From Emiliania huxleyi CCMP1516 (Eukaryota > Haptophyta > Isochrysidales > Noelaerhabdaceae), in the NCBI RefSeq assembly GCF_000372725.1, contig NW_005200081.1:103014-167013 (forward strand): a stretch of DNA of 64,000 nt, given 5' to 3'. Position numbers and translations under genes: made by a program. The notes below the pieces were generated by a model. That model ran no database searches and was not told where the DNA came from. It saw only the letters and a list, made by a program, of their open reading frames with translations. Below, piece by piece: positions 1 to 14,745 of this stretch. The stretch's first letter is position 1. Every line of letters starts with the position of its first letter.

Positions 1-149
1 CTGACTTAGGCGACGGGCTACTGGCCGCACGCGGAGCGAGGGCACATCACAGGCGCGCCCACGTCTCGGCCACCTCTGCCAGATCTCGCCCATGTCTCCT
101 CCACCGTGCTGGGCGCGTCACAGGCGCGAGCACCAGCGGCCGCGTGCAC

Positions 150-2139
150 ATGGCGTCCGAGATGACGCGCGGCACGAAGGACCCCTCCCGCGGCACCACC
201 CGCCTCGGACCGGACGAGAGCTGCACGACGTGCACGCAGGGCAACGGCGCGCTGCTCCTCCGCTCCGTCTACCCGCGGGGCCCGGCAGCGCAGCTCGGCC
301 CCGCCGGCTTCCACGGCCGCTCCTTCGCCTCCTTCCGCACATACGTGCTCCTGCACGACTCCGACGAGGCGGAGCGGCAAGGCCTCGCCCTCCGCCGGAT
401 GTACCGCACGCTCGCGCCCCAGGTCACGGAGAACCCAACCTTCCTGCACCTCACCGACGCGACCGAGGCCGGCATCCGGCGCGCGGTCGACCAGTGCGCC
501 GCCGTCGGCTTCGAGATGATCATTCTCAGCTTCGGCTCCGGCCTCGACATGGAGTCGACCGACCCCGCCTACGTCCGCTCCGTCGCCGCGTCGGTCGAGT
601 ACGCACACTCGCGCGGCATCGAGCTCGGCGGCTACAACCTCATGGCCTCCTCGCGCAGAGTCGGCCACGCCGGCGACTGCGTCAACGCGTCGGGCGCGTG
701 GAACGGCGCCGCGTGCCTGGCCAGCGGCTGGCCGAAAGCAGAGCGTCGCATGTCGGAGAAGCCGGACGCGCTGTGCGTAGGCGCCGCGTGTCTCGCAAGC
801 GGCTGGTCTGACGGGTACTTTCGGAGAGTCAAGGACTTCATCGAGGCGACCGGCCTCGACGCAATCGAGACGGACGGGCCGTATGAGGGCCATTCGTGCC
901 CCTCGAAGGAGCCCGCGCCCCCCCGCGGCGAGGGGAGCTCGGCGTTGACCCTCGGGCGGCTCGTTTTTTTTTTACGGGCCGCCTTTTTGTTTCAGGGGAG
1001 GAGGACTCGGCGTGGACCCAGGCGGCCGGCGAAATTTTCCCCCCGACCGTCCCTCGCTGCACCTGCGTGCGAAAGACCGGCCCCTGGAAAAACCTAAACA
1101 GGCTCCTGTTTCCCCCTGGCCTCAGGCCCCCCCCCCCCCCCCCAAACTCTCCGAAGTACGAGCGAAACATGGAGTTTTCCGCCTGGTGCAAGGAGGAGGG
1201 AATGTACGTGCACGCGCCCGACCCTTACTACTTTCGAGGCATCAACAAGGATGGGATGGGGTACGTAGAGACGAACTGGAACCTCCCGCTGTGGGAGCAA
1301 ATCACGCTCGCGAGACAGAACATCTACGACGGCACTTGGGTCAAGGCGCCCTCCCAGGGGTGGATGTTTGTGCCCCTCGTGCCGAGCCCTAGATGCATGC
1401 TACGACGCAGTCGTCAACGCGACCCTGTACTCTGGTCCGTGTGCCCGTGTGTGAGACGAGCCGACGGCCTGTAATCCGCCCCCCCCCCCCTCCCCCCCCA
1501 CACACACACACCGACTGCAATCTGGCCCTCCAGGTGAAGTACCACGGCGGCTGGCCGCAGTGCTGCGTCGAGCCGGCCGGCTTCCTGCACGGCGAATGGG
1601 AGTTTTACTTGTCGATGTACTTCGCGACGGGCGTCTCCCCGTGCTACCGCGGCACGCGCCTCTACGACGACGAGGAGCCGGCGAGCGAGGCGCTCGTGCA
1701 GCGGTACGTCGCCTTCAACAACAAGTACCGCACGATACTGCACGCCGACATGGTCCACCTCAAGCGCGCCGACGGCAACGGCATCGACGCGCTTTTGCAC
1801 GTCGAGCCGGTCGCAGCCAAGTGTCGCGAGCGGGCGATGCTCGTGGTCTTCCACCAGAGCCGCGCAGCGGCCATCAACACGACGCTGCGCGTGCCGCTCT
1901 ACTACTCGGGCCTCGACGACGTGGCGAGCGTCTCGCGTATGGGGGGCGAGGCCACAACGGTGCGGCTGCGGCGAGACTTCTCCGTGACGGTCCGCGTAGA
2001 GATGGCGCCCGCCTCAGTCGCGTGGTGGGTATTTGAGTCCCCCCCGGGGTCAGCGAAGCGTGCGGATGCATCTCAGCGATCAGTCATCACGCACACACCC
2101 GGCTTACCGGGGCTTTTTGACGCAACGACCAGGACGTAA
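150..2139 (+). CDS. Glycoside-hydrolase-like protein (alpha-galactosidase-type), 5' end possibly outside window
   Basis: Three exons fit one frame: 150-895 (the frame stays open to the window's left edge, so the true start may lie outside), about 1126-1378, and 1534-2139 with stop TAA. Intron 2 is a clean GT-AG intron. Intron 1 (about 896-1125) is less certain because a poly-C run crosses its 3' end. The protein reads like a TIM-barrel glycosidase: a strand ending in EMIILSFGSGLDMES, then GIELGGYNLMA, then an acidic strand end DAIETDGPYEG, then NIYDGTWVKAPSQGWMFVPL, and a C-terminal beta domain ending in SVAWWVFE. This order resembles bacterial (for example planctomycete) proteins annotated as alpha-galactosidase-like. 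That family assignment is from memory of the pattern, and the substrate is inferred only. DGPYEG may carry a catalytic acid. Confidence 0.55.
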
Positions 2140-3511
2140 TGTTTCACACAGGACGTGGGGCTCGTGGGGGCGAGTGAGGTTCAGGTTGGACTTGGAGCCT
2201 TCATGGAGGCGTTGCACAGCTCGCGATTCTATCGAGATTCGAGCGGTCCCTGTACGGGGTGTGGAGGGTGAGTTGAACAGGGGTTGTGCGCCAAGCCCTC
2301 CTGCTCGGCTGCAGCGAGTAGACAAGTCTTGTCATCAACAGAGTAGATGGATCTGACCTCGGGGCCGATGTGACCAAGCGCTGGTAGCGTGGTTTGACCT
2401 CACACCCATGGTCTCACAGTGTGCCGGCAGTCGCCGAGCAGTGTCGCTCACACAAGCCGCAGCACAAGTGACTGAGGGCCAGTGAGGGCGAGCCCATCGC
2501 TGTCACAGCTGTGGCAGCCGCACAGTAGGCTGTGTCAGCTGTGCAGAGTGTGTGAGCAGCAGAGGAGCTGCTCTCCAGGCTTCTGTCGCAAAGAGCTGCA
2601 TGCCACCGAAAGCGCTGTCGAGGTTCGCCGAGCGCGGCGCAGGTTGGAGGACACCGTCACCGACGAGCGCGTTGGAGTATTCACTCCGGACAAAGACAGT
2701 GGCACGCGCCGCTGCGCGGTGCGTGCCACTGTCTTAGCGGCGAGGCGCGGGACCGTCTGTGGCGAAGTGGGTCGCGTCCTCCGATTTTGTTCAACCCAGC
2801 ATCCACACCCTCTACGTAGCCTGTTCATAATTTTAGTCGATTAGAGACAAAGCTCAAAAAGGGCGAGCGAGAGCAGCAGTTCCCGAGTGCCGTTACTGCC
2901 GAGAGCGAGACCCCGCGAGAGCGCCCCGAGAGACATCAGGATCAGAGACATCATCTGATATGTACAGTACTCGCCGCTCGGGCTGGATGCTTTTCGTTAC
3001 ACACGCACAAGGCGCACACGCCGGCAAGACCAAGAGGAGCAACGAGCAAGCCAGAGGGTTACACGGTCAGGGAGAGACCAGATAGAGGAACGAGCGACGG
3101 GGCCAGGGCACACTCCTGTCTCCCACGCGAGCGACCAGCGCAGCGGCTGCCATAGTCTTAAGGCGAGGGTGGTGGCTGTGTCCCAGTGAAGATCGGACCC
3201 TGTGAAGAAGGGGAGATAGCGTTTGGGGCGGGAATGTGGGGAGGAAAGTTGCCGAACATGTGGGAGCCGATAGACGCGGAGATGTACGCGATACTCGCAT
3301 ACTTACGCAAAATGGCGAGCGCGAGCGATGCGCAATCGCGGCGGTGCTTAGTGCTCCCACGCTGGCCGCTCGGCCAGGGCGCGCAGACAGCCGGGGGCAC
3401 TGCCCGGCGCCGCATGGAGTACTGCGCGAGAAGATCGGATCATATCTCGAGCTCGGGCCCCCGCCACGAGGAGCTGGGGGCGCTGCGTGGGCGCTGCTTG
3501 CGGCTTGGCGC
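2140..3511. other. Intergenic stretch without a recognised gene
   Basis: No open frame here shows domain-like composition. The only structure I see is the inverted repeat at 2693-2735, listed separately. Convergent transcription of the flanking genes suggests that both 3' untranslated regions lie here. Confidence 0.5.
2693..2735. repeat. Inverted repeat (hairpin), 20-nt arms
   Basis: Arms 2693-2712 and 2716-2735 pair with one mismatch around a 3-nt loop. The core arm GACAGTGGCACGC is shared with the inverted repeat at 48109-48147 apart from one base pair, which is changed in both arms there. Confidence 0.75.
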
Positions 3512-6342
3512 CTACTCCGCCTCGGCCTCCGCCGCCTCGACGGGCGACACCTCGAGGGGGAGCGCCTCCTCCAGCTTGCGCGCCGTCTCGTCCGCCTCCG
3601 CGGGCGGCGGCTGCGACCACGCCTTGAGGTTCTCCTTGTCGCCGTCCGACAGCCAGCGGCGCGGGAACTGCGATGTCGCCGACCACGGCCGCCGCCCAAC
3701 CTCGGCCACCGGGAGGCCCTCCGTCTCGCGCGCGATGATCTGCGCGACGCGGCACTCGCAGCCGTAGTTCCACGGCTTGCCCTGGCAGCCGCCCATGCCC
3801 GCGCGCGTCCGCTTGCGGATCGCCTGCATCGAGTCGATCGGGTAACCTCGGGTAACCTCGGGCAACCTCGGGCGATCTCGGGCGATCTCGGGAGCAGCGG
3901 GTGGGCACTCCGGCGCTCTCTGACTCTCTCTCTCTCTCTCTCTCTCTGGCGCTCTCCGATCGCCTGCGTCGAGTCGATCGGGAGCGAGCGGCGGCAAGCG
4001 TCGACCACCTCCGCCTCGGTCACCTTCTCGCACTTGCACACGACGTTCTCGGCGGCCGAGACGCCGAGCGCGTTGAGGCTCTCCTTGTCGTCGGGAGTGT
4101 AGACGAGGCCCTCGTCCCCGCGCTTGGGCACGACCACCGCCGCCCGGCTCGGGTTGAAGGCTGGGTCGGCGGGCGCGTCGAGCCCGGCCTCGCCGAGCAG
4201 CCGGACGACCTCGAGCGCGATCGCGGGAGAGCCGGCAATGCCGGGCGAGTCGATGCCGGCCGCGTGGATCAGGTCGGGCTCGGTGGCGCACCGCTCGATG
4301 ATCCAGTCGCCGCGGCTCGACTTTGCACGCGCGCCAGAGAAGGAGTGGAAGGCGTCGTCCGTCTCAAAGTCGGGCACGAGGCTGCGGCAGGCGGAGAGGA
4401 TGGAGGAGAGAACCTGCTGCTTCGAGTCGGGGTCGACGCCGGGGGTCGGCCACTTGTCCACGTCGCGCGCGGTGGGGCCGAGGATGAGGTTGCCCCAGAG
4501 CGTCTTTTGGACGAGGATGCCCTTGCCTGCGCCGCGCGTGGGGGGCGGGTCGAGGGGTTGCGAGTCGGAGTCGAGCGGGCGGGGGGCGGGGGCGGGGAGC
4601 GGGGAAGGAAGGGGGAGGGCAAGAAGAGGGGGCGGGGGGAGGCTCGCCGAGCGGTCCGGGGCACGGGAAGAGGATGTGGTTGCAGGCGTCCCCCTGCGAC
4701 TTCTTGAGCAGGACGTACTCGCCCAGCCGCGGCTTGATCTGGAACGACTCGTCGCCGACCAGCCGAGCGACCTTATTACATAATAATAGGAATTGGAGTA
4801 TAATATACAATTATTATGTTATATGACCAGCCGAGCGACCTTGTCGGACGCGCCGCCCGCGCAGTTGACGACGTACTTGGCGCGCACCTGCGGGGCACGT
4901 CTCGCTCTGTTGTCATGGCCGTGTCCTGGACATGTCATGCGCATGACCTACGTCTCGCGCACCGTCTCCCTCGCGACAGTCACGCCGCCCATCGCGCGGC
5001 GCGAGCCGGAGCCTCCCACCTTCATCGCCTCGACGTCGACCGCCTGCTCGCCCTTGACAAGCTGCGGGTAGTCCTTCCACGGGCCCGCCTCGTCCTCGCC
5101 GCCAAAGTAGCGGCCGAGCGCCGGCGCCGCCGCCGAGAGCGCCTTGCGCAGCGCCGAGAGCGGGCCGCCGCCCGTCGCCTCGACGAACTCCTTTGGCTCC
5201 CAGTGCTCCATCTGGATGTCGAAGAGGCCGGCCGCCTAGAGGAAGGTTCAGAGACGTCCCGAGAAGGCTCCGGCAGCCGGTCCGGAGTCGAGTTAGGAGG
5301 CAACCTTGTCCTTTGCGATGCCGCGCACCTCGCGCCGCGTGCGCACCTCAACGCCGTTGTCGGCCGCGTTCTCCGCCAGCGCGATCGTGTACTCGTAAGG
5401 GATGAGTGTGCCCTGGCACGCGCGGCGGAGCGTTGGCAGGAGGCGGCGGAGATGGCGGCGGGGAGGGAGGGGGGGAGGCTATGTTTGCGGTGACGGAGCA
5501 GCAGGGGTGTCTGGTCTCACCGCGTCAGGCGAGTGCAGCGCCGCGGTGGCGCCGGGAGCGAGGCGGGGCTCCATGCGGCGGAGCTCCTCTTCGCCGACAA
5601 TGCGCAGGTTCTTGACGCCGTTCTCGGCGCCGCGCGCGAGCAGCTGTGGGGCAGGGCATGGCGCTTGTCGTGGTGGAGAGCTGAGGCCGGGGCTGTGGAC
5701 CACGGCCGTGCTGCAGTAGAGAGGACGGGAGAGGGGGGGGGGAGGGGGGGCGTGCTGGGCCGAGAGGCTTCCGCGCGCCTCGTGCAGATGCGCCTCCTGC
5801 TCCTCGCCAAACGCGACCACCAGCGAGCCGGTAAGTTGGTAGCCAAAGTGGAGCTCCGAGTCGAGCTGCGGGAAGAGCTGATTCCCCTTCCAGCACAGCG
5901 CGGCGCGCACCGAGCCGGGCTTGTCGTCGAAGCCCGCGTGAACGATGCCCGAGTTGCCCTTGGTCGCTCCCTGGCACACGTCGTCCGCCGCCTCCAGCAT
6001 CACGACAGAGGCCGTCGTCTTGGAGAGCTCGCGCGCCACGGCGGCGCCGATGCACCCGGATCCGATAATGGCAACATCGTAGCTGCCGTCCGGCTTGGCT
6101 GACGAGTGGCGCGTGATAGACCGGGGGCACGGGCCCGCCGGCGTCTTCTCGTTCGAGCCTCCCGCGATGTTGAACTTCTCCTTGCAAAGCTCGAGCGGCA
6201 CCCAGTGGCCCGCAACGTAGGCGCCCCCCTCGCCATGCACCTCGCCCTGAGTGACGGCGGTGGGCGCACCGCAACGAGGGGTGGAGCGCGCGACGCGTGG
6301 CACGACGAGGCCGGACGCGGAGCTCACGATGAAAGACAGCAT
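3512..6342 (-). CDS. FAD-dependent oxidoreductase with C-terminal BFD-type [2Fe-2S] domain (GlpA-like)
   Basis: Eight exons on the minus strand: 6342-5779, 5643-5521, 5412-5305, 5235-4963, 4887-4840, 4771-4648, 4526-3964 and 3823-3512, joining to about 704 codons in frame. After an N-terminal extension comes a Rossmann FAD motif (YDVAIIGSGCIGAAVARELS) and the DAO-family stretch GATKGNSGIVHAGFDDKPGS. Later come KYVVNCAGGASD and a C-terminal Cys cluster (CKC followed by GGC and CEC), typical of BFD-like [2Fe-2S] domains. This architecture matches bacterial GlpA-like FAD oxidoreductases and related algal proteins, so oxidation of a small hydroxy-acid or glycerol-3-phosphate-like substrate is likely but not specified. 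Introns 1, 6 and 7 begin with GC. Introns 4, 5 and 7 carry direct repeats at their borders. The start at 6342 is chosen because MLSFIVSS is the first ATG-led targeting-like segment; upstream exons cannot be excluded. Confidence 0.8.
3818..3982. repeat. 25-bp direct repeat flanking the last intron of the oxidoreductase
   Basis: Copies at 3818-3842 and 3958-3982 differ at one base and are 140 bp apart. On the minus strand both read GCAG followed by GCGATC, so the 140-nt intron (3963-3824) begins with GC in one copy and ends with AG in the other. The core contains a CT run and CCCGAGAT/CCCGAGGTTA iterations. Confidence 0.85.
4757..4842. repeat. 18-bp perfect direct repeat around a 50-bp AT-rich insert
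   Basis: Copies at 4757-4774 and 4825-4842 are identical. Between them, 4775-4824 is a 50-bp AT-rich block in GC-rich coding sequence. Its ends are near-perfect inverted repeats (ATTACATAATAAT against ATAACATAATAAT). Spliced as a GT-AG intron (4839-4772, 68 nt) the reading frame is restored exactly; unspliced, an in-frame TAA follows at once. Confidence 0.9.
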
Positions 6343-6504
6343 CGAGGTGCAGAGACAGCTGGAGGGCGAGGCCTCGACAGACGTTGAGGAGAGGTCCTCG
6401 CACCCAATCAGCAGAGGGTGATGAAGCCAACGAGAACGAGCCGAGGCGTGTCGCCGAGCACAAGTGTGTTTCTTTTTCACGACGTCGCCGGAGCGAGTCT
6501 CCCT

Positions 6505-7953
6505 ACTCAGTCTGTAAAGTACCACAACCCATGGCTCTGTGCCCCGCTCGTCCCACCGTGTCCACCACGGCGCACGGGGTGATATGGGCGGAGTCTGTTC
6601 CAAGCGCGTGTGCGCACACACGGCCGAACATACTGCTCCTCGAGGTAGTCAATCGTCTTGTTGATGAAGGTCTGCGCGGCGTAAGAGTCGTGGGTCTTGT
6701 CGTTCGAGACGTGGACAAAGGCCTTAGTGTGCAGCTTGCGGTGGCGAAGGTAGCGGCGTTTAGCGTATATAGGCGCTATAGGGGGTGTCGTGTCACTCTA
6801 GACACTTGAAGACTCGTAGACCCCTTCAGGCCCACGGCGACGCCCGCGGCCTCGGTGAGCGTCATGCACAAACACAAACAGCACAGTGCGTGTTTACTTC
6901 AGAGCACCACGTCGCTCTCTCTCTCCGCTCTCCTCCCTCTGCCACGCTCTCCCCGGTTCTCTCTCTCTATACCGTAATTGACCTACTCATGACTCCTGCC
7001 TCTTGGGCTCTCGGGTACGGTATCCAGCGCGGCGAGGTCCAACTCCGCCGGCGGGTCCCACTGCACGCGCCCAGACTTCGTATGCGAGAAGAAGACACGG
7101 CCGTCCGAGGTGGCGTGCTGTCGCCAGCCGTACTTGAGCCGGCGTGTCGCCCCCTCGACGGCGTGCACGACAATCTCGGAATCGGCAGGGAAGATCCGCT
7201 TGCGCGTGGTGGAGACGGCGTGAGCGGCGGTGATGCAGACGCAAGCCTGCACCTGCATCACCAGCGCGAGCGCCACGGTGAGGGCGCCCTCCACGCACGA
7301 GAGGCGCAGCGCTTGCACGAGGTCGTGCTCCGGCTCCGGCTCGTGCCAGCGGTGGAGATGTCGTGAGGCGCATTCGGCGCGATGAGGGGCATAGAGCGTG
7401 CGGAAGATGAGCAGCACGAATATGAAGAGCGAGAAGGGAGCAAGCAGCGTGTTGAGCTCGTATGACGAGAGCAGCGAGTCGTGGTGCTGTCTTCGGTGGC
7501 CATGCAGGGTGCAGATCCCTGCGTGGGAGAGGGGGGGGGGGGGGGGGGCGTGAGCGGGGGCGAGCGGCTAGGTCCACTGCGGTCTAGACGGTCTAGAGCT
7601 CGCGGTGCTGCGTCGCGGGGCAAGAGGAGAGGTGCAGCTCGGCAGAGCCGTGCAGGAGCGGCAGGTGTGCTCGCACCGGCGATGCCTCCCCAAAAGAGCG
7701 CGGGGGGTGACATCCAAAGGCCCCATCGCGCAAAGCAGTCGGGAGAGCCGGCCCCGATATGATCCGCACCGCTGTCATGAAAGAAGAGAAGTGTGGCCAG
7801 CATGAGTCCCACAATGGTTAACCCCAGCTGCACGAGCACGAGCCAGCCAGTAAACCGGTCGCAGGTTTGCCATGACTCTAGAAGGCGTCGGGAGAGCGGC
7901 CGCAAGCTACCACGCGCGGCCGTCGAGACCGCCTGCCCTTGCACGGGCCGCAT
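6505..7953 (-). CDS. Multi-pass membrane protein with WW domain, function unknown
   Basis: The start at 7953 (MRPVQGQAV) leads into a hydrophobic helix (GWLVLVQLGLTIVGLMLATL). Exon 1 ends somewhere in 7680-7740. Exon 2 is about 7486-7019 and holds two more hydrophobic stretches (LLAPFSLFIFVLLIFRTLY and ALTVALALVMQVQACVCI). It ends with a WW-like module: W in KYGWRQH, the turn SDGRVFFSH and the closing VQWDPPAE. Exon 3 starts at 6797 in the same phase and carries KLHTKAFVHVSNDKTHDSYA, which I do not recognise. It either stops near 6505 or splices on at 6634 (GTATGT donor). WW domains bind proline-rich ligands; nothing else can be said about role. Confidence 0.4.
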
Positions 7954-8655
7954 GCGCCGTCGACCGTCAGCAAAACTGCTGACGGTCTGCGCGCCGGATT
8001 TGAGGAGCGTGGGCGTGCGCCTTTTTAACTTCGGGTACGACGGGCACACGAAACTTGGCACGTTCTCAACGGAAGGATTCGACGTTTCGCGCCCCCGATC
8101 TCGACCCACCAGATGCCGCCGTGACGTAGCGGTCCGGGGCCAGCGAGACAGACAGCATGGCGAGAGAGACACACACACACAATCACCATGACTGCAATGG
8201 GGAGGCGCGGGTCACAAGAGCAACAACACACAACAACACAACTCTGTCTCTCTCCCAAGAGGCACTGTTTCACAACGACCCCCCGCCTGGCGAGGTACTT
8301 CCAGCCTGCTGTGGGGGCAGCTGACGCAGTCTCGCCGAGGCGGGTTGACTCACCAGATAAAACCCCGAGAGGCGTGGGAGTACCTCGAGGATGGAGGAAG
8401 AGTCCCCCCGTCCCCTCGCCTTGACTTCACACACAAGTTCTGACGTCGACGTTACGGCGAGCGGGGGCGACAACCCATCGTGCGCTGGCGCAGGTCTCCA
8501 CACACGCGAGGGAGCACCTCGGTCACCTCGGTCCGGCACCTAATGAGAGGCTCTCGTCACACACCGCACACGCCTGAATGTGTGTGTGTCAGCAGGCTCG
8601 TCACACACCGCGCACGCCTCCGCAGGTACACACACGCGGCAATAAGGCACAGCAA

Positions 8656-9195
8656 ATGGAGGCCAGCAAGGAGAGGGCCTCGGCCGTGCTCGGCGCGGGC
8701 GCCAGGGGTCACGCCCAGCGGCGGGCTGCACGTTTGCAGCAGGAGGAGCAGGCGATGCAGGCATCGGTGATCCAGGCGCAATTGCGGGGCAGGAGGGAGC
8801 GGATCAACCCGACGGCTGAGTCCAATGTGCGGCGGGCCCGTTCCGAAAAGGACCCCGCGATGCAAAGCGCCGCCTATCTGGAACAGCACAAGATCATTCC
8901 TCTCCTGGAGCTGCTCGCGCAGAAACTTCTCATCGAGAGGCCAGCGGATCCCCGCGCGTACCTGGTGGGCGAGCTCCAGGCGTTGCACACGGTGGCGGAT
9001 CCCGCATCGCCACGCCACTTCTTCAGCGACAGCGACATCGAGACTCTATTCCAAATGTATTCTGTTGCAAGCACTCGCGGCCTCACGGCCGGGCAGTGCC
9101 GTGAAGCACTGGACGCGCTCGGACTACAGCACGTTGCGACCCCTCCCGCCCCTGTTGATCTCGCAGCTTTCAAGGCCTCCATACCTGCCATCTGA
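8656..9195 (+). CDS. EFCAB10-like protein with IQ motif and RIIa/Dpy-30-type dimerisation domain
   Basis: Single-exon gene of 179 aa with ATG at 8656 and TGA at 9193. An N-terminal basic helix contains an IQ-like motif (IQAQLRGRRER). It is followed by YLEQHKIIPLLELLAQKLL and ERPADPRAYLVGELQAL, the RIIa/Dpy-30 helix pair seen in axonemal proteins. The C-terminal half (FFSDSDIETLFQMYSVAST, then REALDALGL) matches the degenerate EF-hand of animal EFCAB10. The family is ciliary in animals, and the DRC4 and CFAP157-like genes in this window fit a flagellated organism. No introns, unlike most neighbours. Confidence 0.65.
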   Translation: MEASKERASAVLGAGARGHAQRRAARLQQEEQAMQASVIQAQLRGRRERINPTAESNVRRARSEKDPAMQSAAYLEQHKIIPLLELLAQKLLIERPADPRAYLVGELQALHTVADPASPRHFFSDSDIETLFQMYSVASTRGLTAGQCREALDALGLQHVATPPAPVDLAAFKASIPAI

Positions 9196-9626
9196 CTTAG
9201 CCTTAGCCGCTTGTGGTGCAGTGCGACAAATATCGATCGTGTGTCGTGAGCTGTACGAATGTGTGTCGGACTGGTCGCACTCGCAGCCTTGTGCCTTGTC
9301 GCTTGTGACTTGTGTGTGCTCAAGACGCGCGCGTGCGGGGTGCGGCGCGCGCGCGCGCGCGCGGGGGGTGCGATCGACGGAGCGGCGAAGCGATGCGCAC
9401 ACCGCACACCGCAGAACGTTTACATGTATGTTATAGAGAATCACTCCGGGCGAGGGGGGTGGCGGTTGAGCCGGTTGACACGGCACATGGTGTATAGATC
9501 GAACCGGCATGCGTGCAGAATATCCGCTTCTCCACACGCTCCGGAGCTCCTCTCCTATACGCTCTCGGCTTTGGGCGACACTAGGCGGGCGACGACACGT
9601 GCGGAAGAGTGCGGTCACCTGTGGCG

Positions 9627-10442
9627 TCAACACCCTTCGGCGAACTCGTTCTGCTCACACTCGTCGTAGAGCTTGTAGCGATCTCCGCCCGGGTAGGCGA
9701 TGGCCTTCATCTTGTCGAACGAGAGGCCGACCAGCGGCCTCGAGCCCTGCACCGGGCACGTGGTTATGACCAGCTTGCCGTCCACCTTCTTTTTGCTCGG
9801 CACGCAGTCGTCCGCCTGCTGCGAGACGAATACGAACTCCACGTCCGACTTGCCAGGAGGCACCTTGGGGATCATCGCAAACTGCCCCGCGTCGTTCTTG
9901 CCGTCCTGGCCGTTGCCGAGGACCGACATGCCCGTCGTCGTCTCGGTGACCACACCAAAGACGCCCGCGTCCTCGACAGCCTCCTTCCGGGGGTTGTCTA
10001 CCTGAGCGCTGACCCGCACGCACTTCTGGGCAATGCCAGAGCCGCCGGCCCCCGCGCCCAGCGCCCCGCCCGCCCGGCCTTGCGCCAGCTCTGGCGGGCA
10101 GTCGCACTCTTCGTAGGCCTCGGCGGCAGAGGGAGGCGGCGGTGAGGTGTGGCAAAAGTGACGCATGGTGGTGAGGGCGCGGCAGTGTGTGGCGAGGAGG
10201 CGGTCGTGAGGGAGGCCGATGCTTGACGCGGCGAGTGTGGGCGGTGCAGCGAGGAGCCGGGAGGCAGCAGGGCTAACGGGAGGGACCCGCGCCTTGACAC
10301 TCAGGCCGATGTTCATGTCATTGGGCCCAATGGCAAGGGCCGGCTCGATGGCCGCCCTAGAGATGGATGCGGCGAGCGCCGCGGCGATTAGCGCGCTCTG
10401 CAGAGCGTGAGCGCCATGAGTAGAGAGCTGCAGCAGCCGCAT
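9627..10442 (-). CDS. Small secreted or plastid-lumen-type protein, function unknown
   Basis: Two exons, 10442-10293 and 10118-9627, give 213 aa. The junction GLSVK/AYEECDCPPELA is in phase, with a GC-AG intron of 174 nt (AAG|GCGCGG...GAG|GCC). Residues 1-40 hold a hydrophobic stretch (SALIAAALAASISRAAI) followed by a cleavage-like AIEPALAIG, as in signal or thylakoid-lumen transit peptides. The mature part has paired cysteines and a beta-rich composition (VRVSAQVDNP, GVFGVVTETTTGMSVLG, VEFVFVSQQADDC). I do not recognise the family. A lumenal location is inferred from the bipartite-looking leader only. Confidence 0.55.
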   Translation of the reverse strand: MRLLQLSTHGAHALQSALIAAALAASISRAAIEPALAIGPNDMNIGLSVKARVPPVSPAASRLLAAPPTLAASSIGLPHDRLLATHCRALTTMRHFCHTSPPPPSAAEAYEECDCPPELAQGRAGGALGAGAGGSGIAQKCVRVSAQVDNPRKEAVEDAGVFGVVTETTTGMSVLGNGQDGKNDAGQFAMIPKVPPGKSDVEFVFVSQQADDCVPSKKKVDGKLVITTCPVQGSRPLVGLSFDKMKAIAYPGGDRYKLYDECEQNEFAEGC

Positions 10443-10812
10443 GGCGGTCGGCAGCCGGCTTTGTCGGCGGAGATCGGCTGTGCACGAGATCGGCTGTGCA
10501 CCTGGCTGGGACTTTGGCGTCCCCGGAGTTTTTCTTTTTTGGAGCTCGAACTTCAAAGAGTTCAGGAATCGCTTAAGAGGGAGAAATTGTAAATGGTCCG
10601 GGAGGCTCCCGGTGGACGCCGGAGGCTGGGAAGCTCCTGGCTACAGTGGCTACAGTTGTAGCGGCACGCATCCCCTGCGTAAGTATGGCTAGTGCCAGTG
10701 CACCACAGACTTCAGAGGTGTCTACAGGCGGATTTGTGCCTATAAATAAGGATAGAAAAGAAACTATTGATTTGAGCGACTGACGTTACGCGCGGGCTTG
10801 CCTTGGTCTGCC

Positions 10813-13545
<2,733 letters not shown>

Positions 13546-13924
13546 AGCTTGGAAGAGGCGTGCACTGTGTGCCCCATGAAACCCCCATATCTGAGGAATA
13601 GTATATCGTGTGAATGATTGCGCAAGTCCGAGACTTCGCGAAAAAGTTAATTTCCCATCTTCGCGCGCTCTCTGTGGCGGGTTCGCGCGCGCAATCGGAC
13701 GTCGCGCAGGGGGCATTTTGGCGAGAGGCCACGAACGCTTTTGGTACACTAAATCGTACACTACGCCCGTGTCGCGTGTCGAATATCTAGATACCGGCAA
13801 AAACACAAACTGGACTCCAAAAAAGTGTGCTCCAACCCGCAACGCCGCAAGAGGCGGGGACTGAACCACAAAAGTATGTTCCGCGCGGGCCACGGCGGGC
13901 TGCCGCGCTCGACCCTGTTTCTCG

Positions 13925-14080
<156 letters not shown>

Positions 14081-14745
14081 CCCCCCCCCCTCCCCGCCAG
14101 AGCGCAGTACACGCAGAGGGGATGGCCAGAGGGGATGGCCAGAGCGGTGGACGAGGTGTGCTGACAACCGGGGCTACGCAATCTGCGAGCTCTCTCGACT
14201 GGCACACCAAACAGGGACCACCCCTGCTCTAGAGGGAATTTTCACAATATCGCAACCGCGATACCGCGCGATATTTGGCGATAAAATGCGATAAATGGCG
14301 ATGTTGTGCGATGCTCGCGATCACGCGAGCCCTTCACAGCACGCCTCAGCGACGCGCGTGAAGCGTTACAAAGGGACGGGCGCCGCGCGGCTTCGTCCTG
14401 GCAATGTGGGTGGCGGCGAGGGTGGCGGAGGCGATGGAGCGGCGGCGGCGGGGGGGATCTTGCAAGTTGCATGTCATGAGCGATTAAACATGGCGAGAGA
14501 GAGAGAGACAACATGGCCCATGTGCCGTGAGTGCCACATGCGAAATTAAAGTTGGATTGACGCACGTGTGTAAACTTGTGGCACCCTGGGCCCTGGGGCT
14601 AGCCTGGCCCTGGGTGCTGCTGCTGGGACCTGTGGTCGGACGCGTCGCTCGTCGGTGTCTCTCAGTACTCAGAGGTGAACAGAGCTCTCTCAGAGTTTTA
14701 GGAGTTATTGCTTGCTCTCTCTGTTTGACCGCTGAGCCCTGGCCT

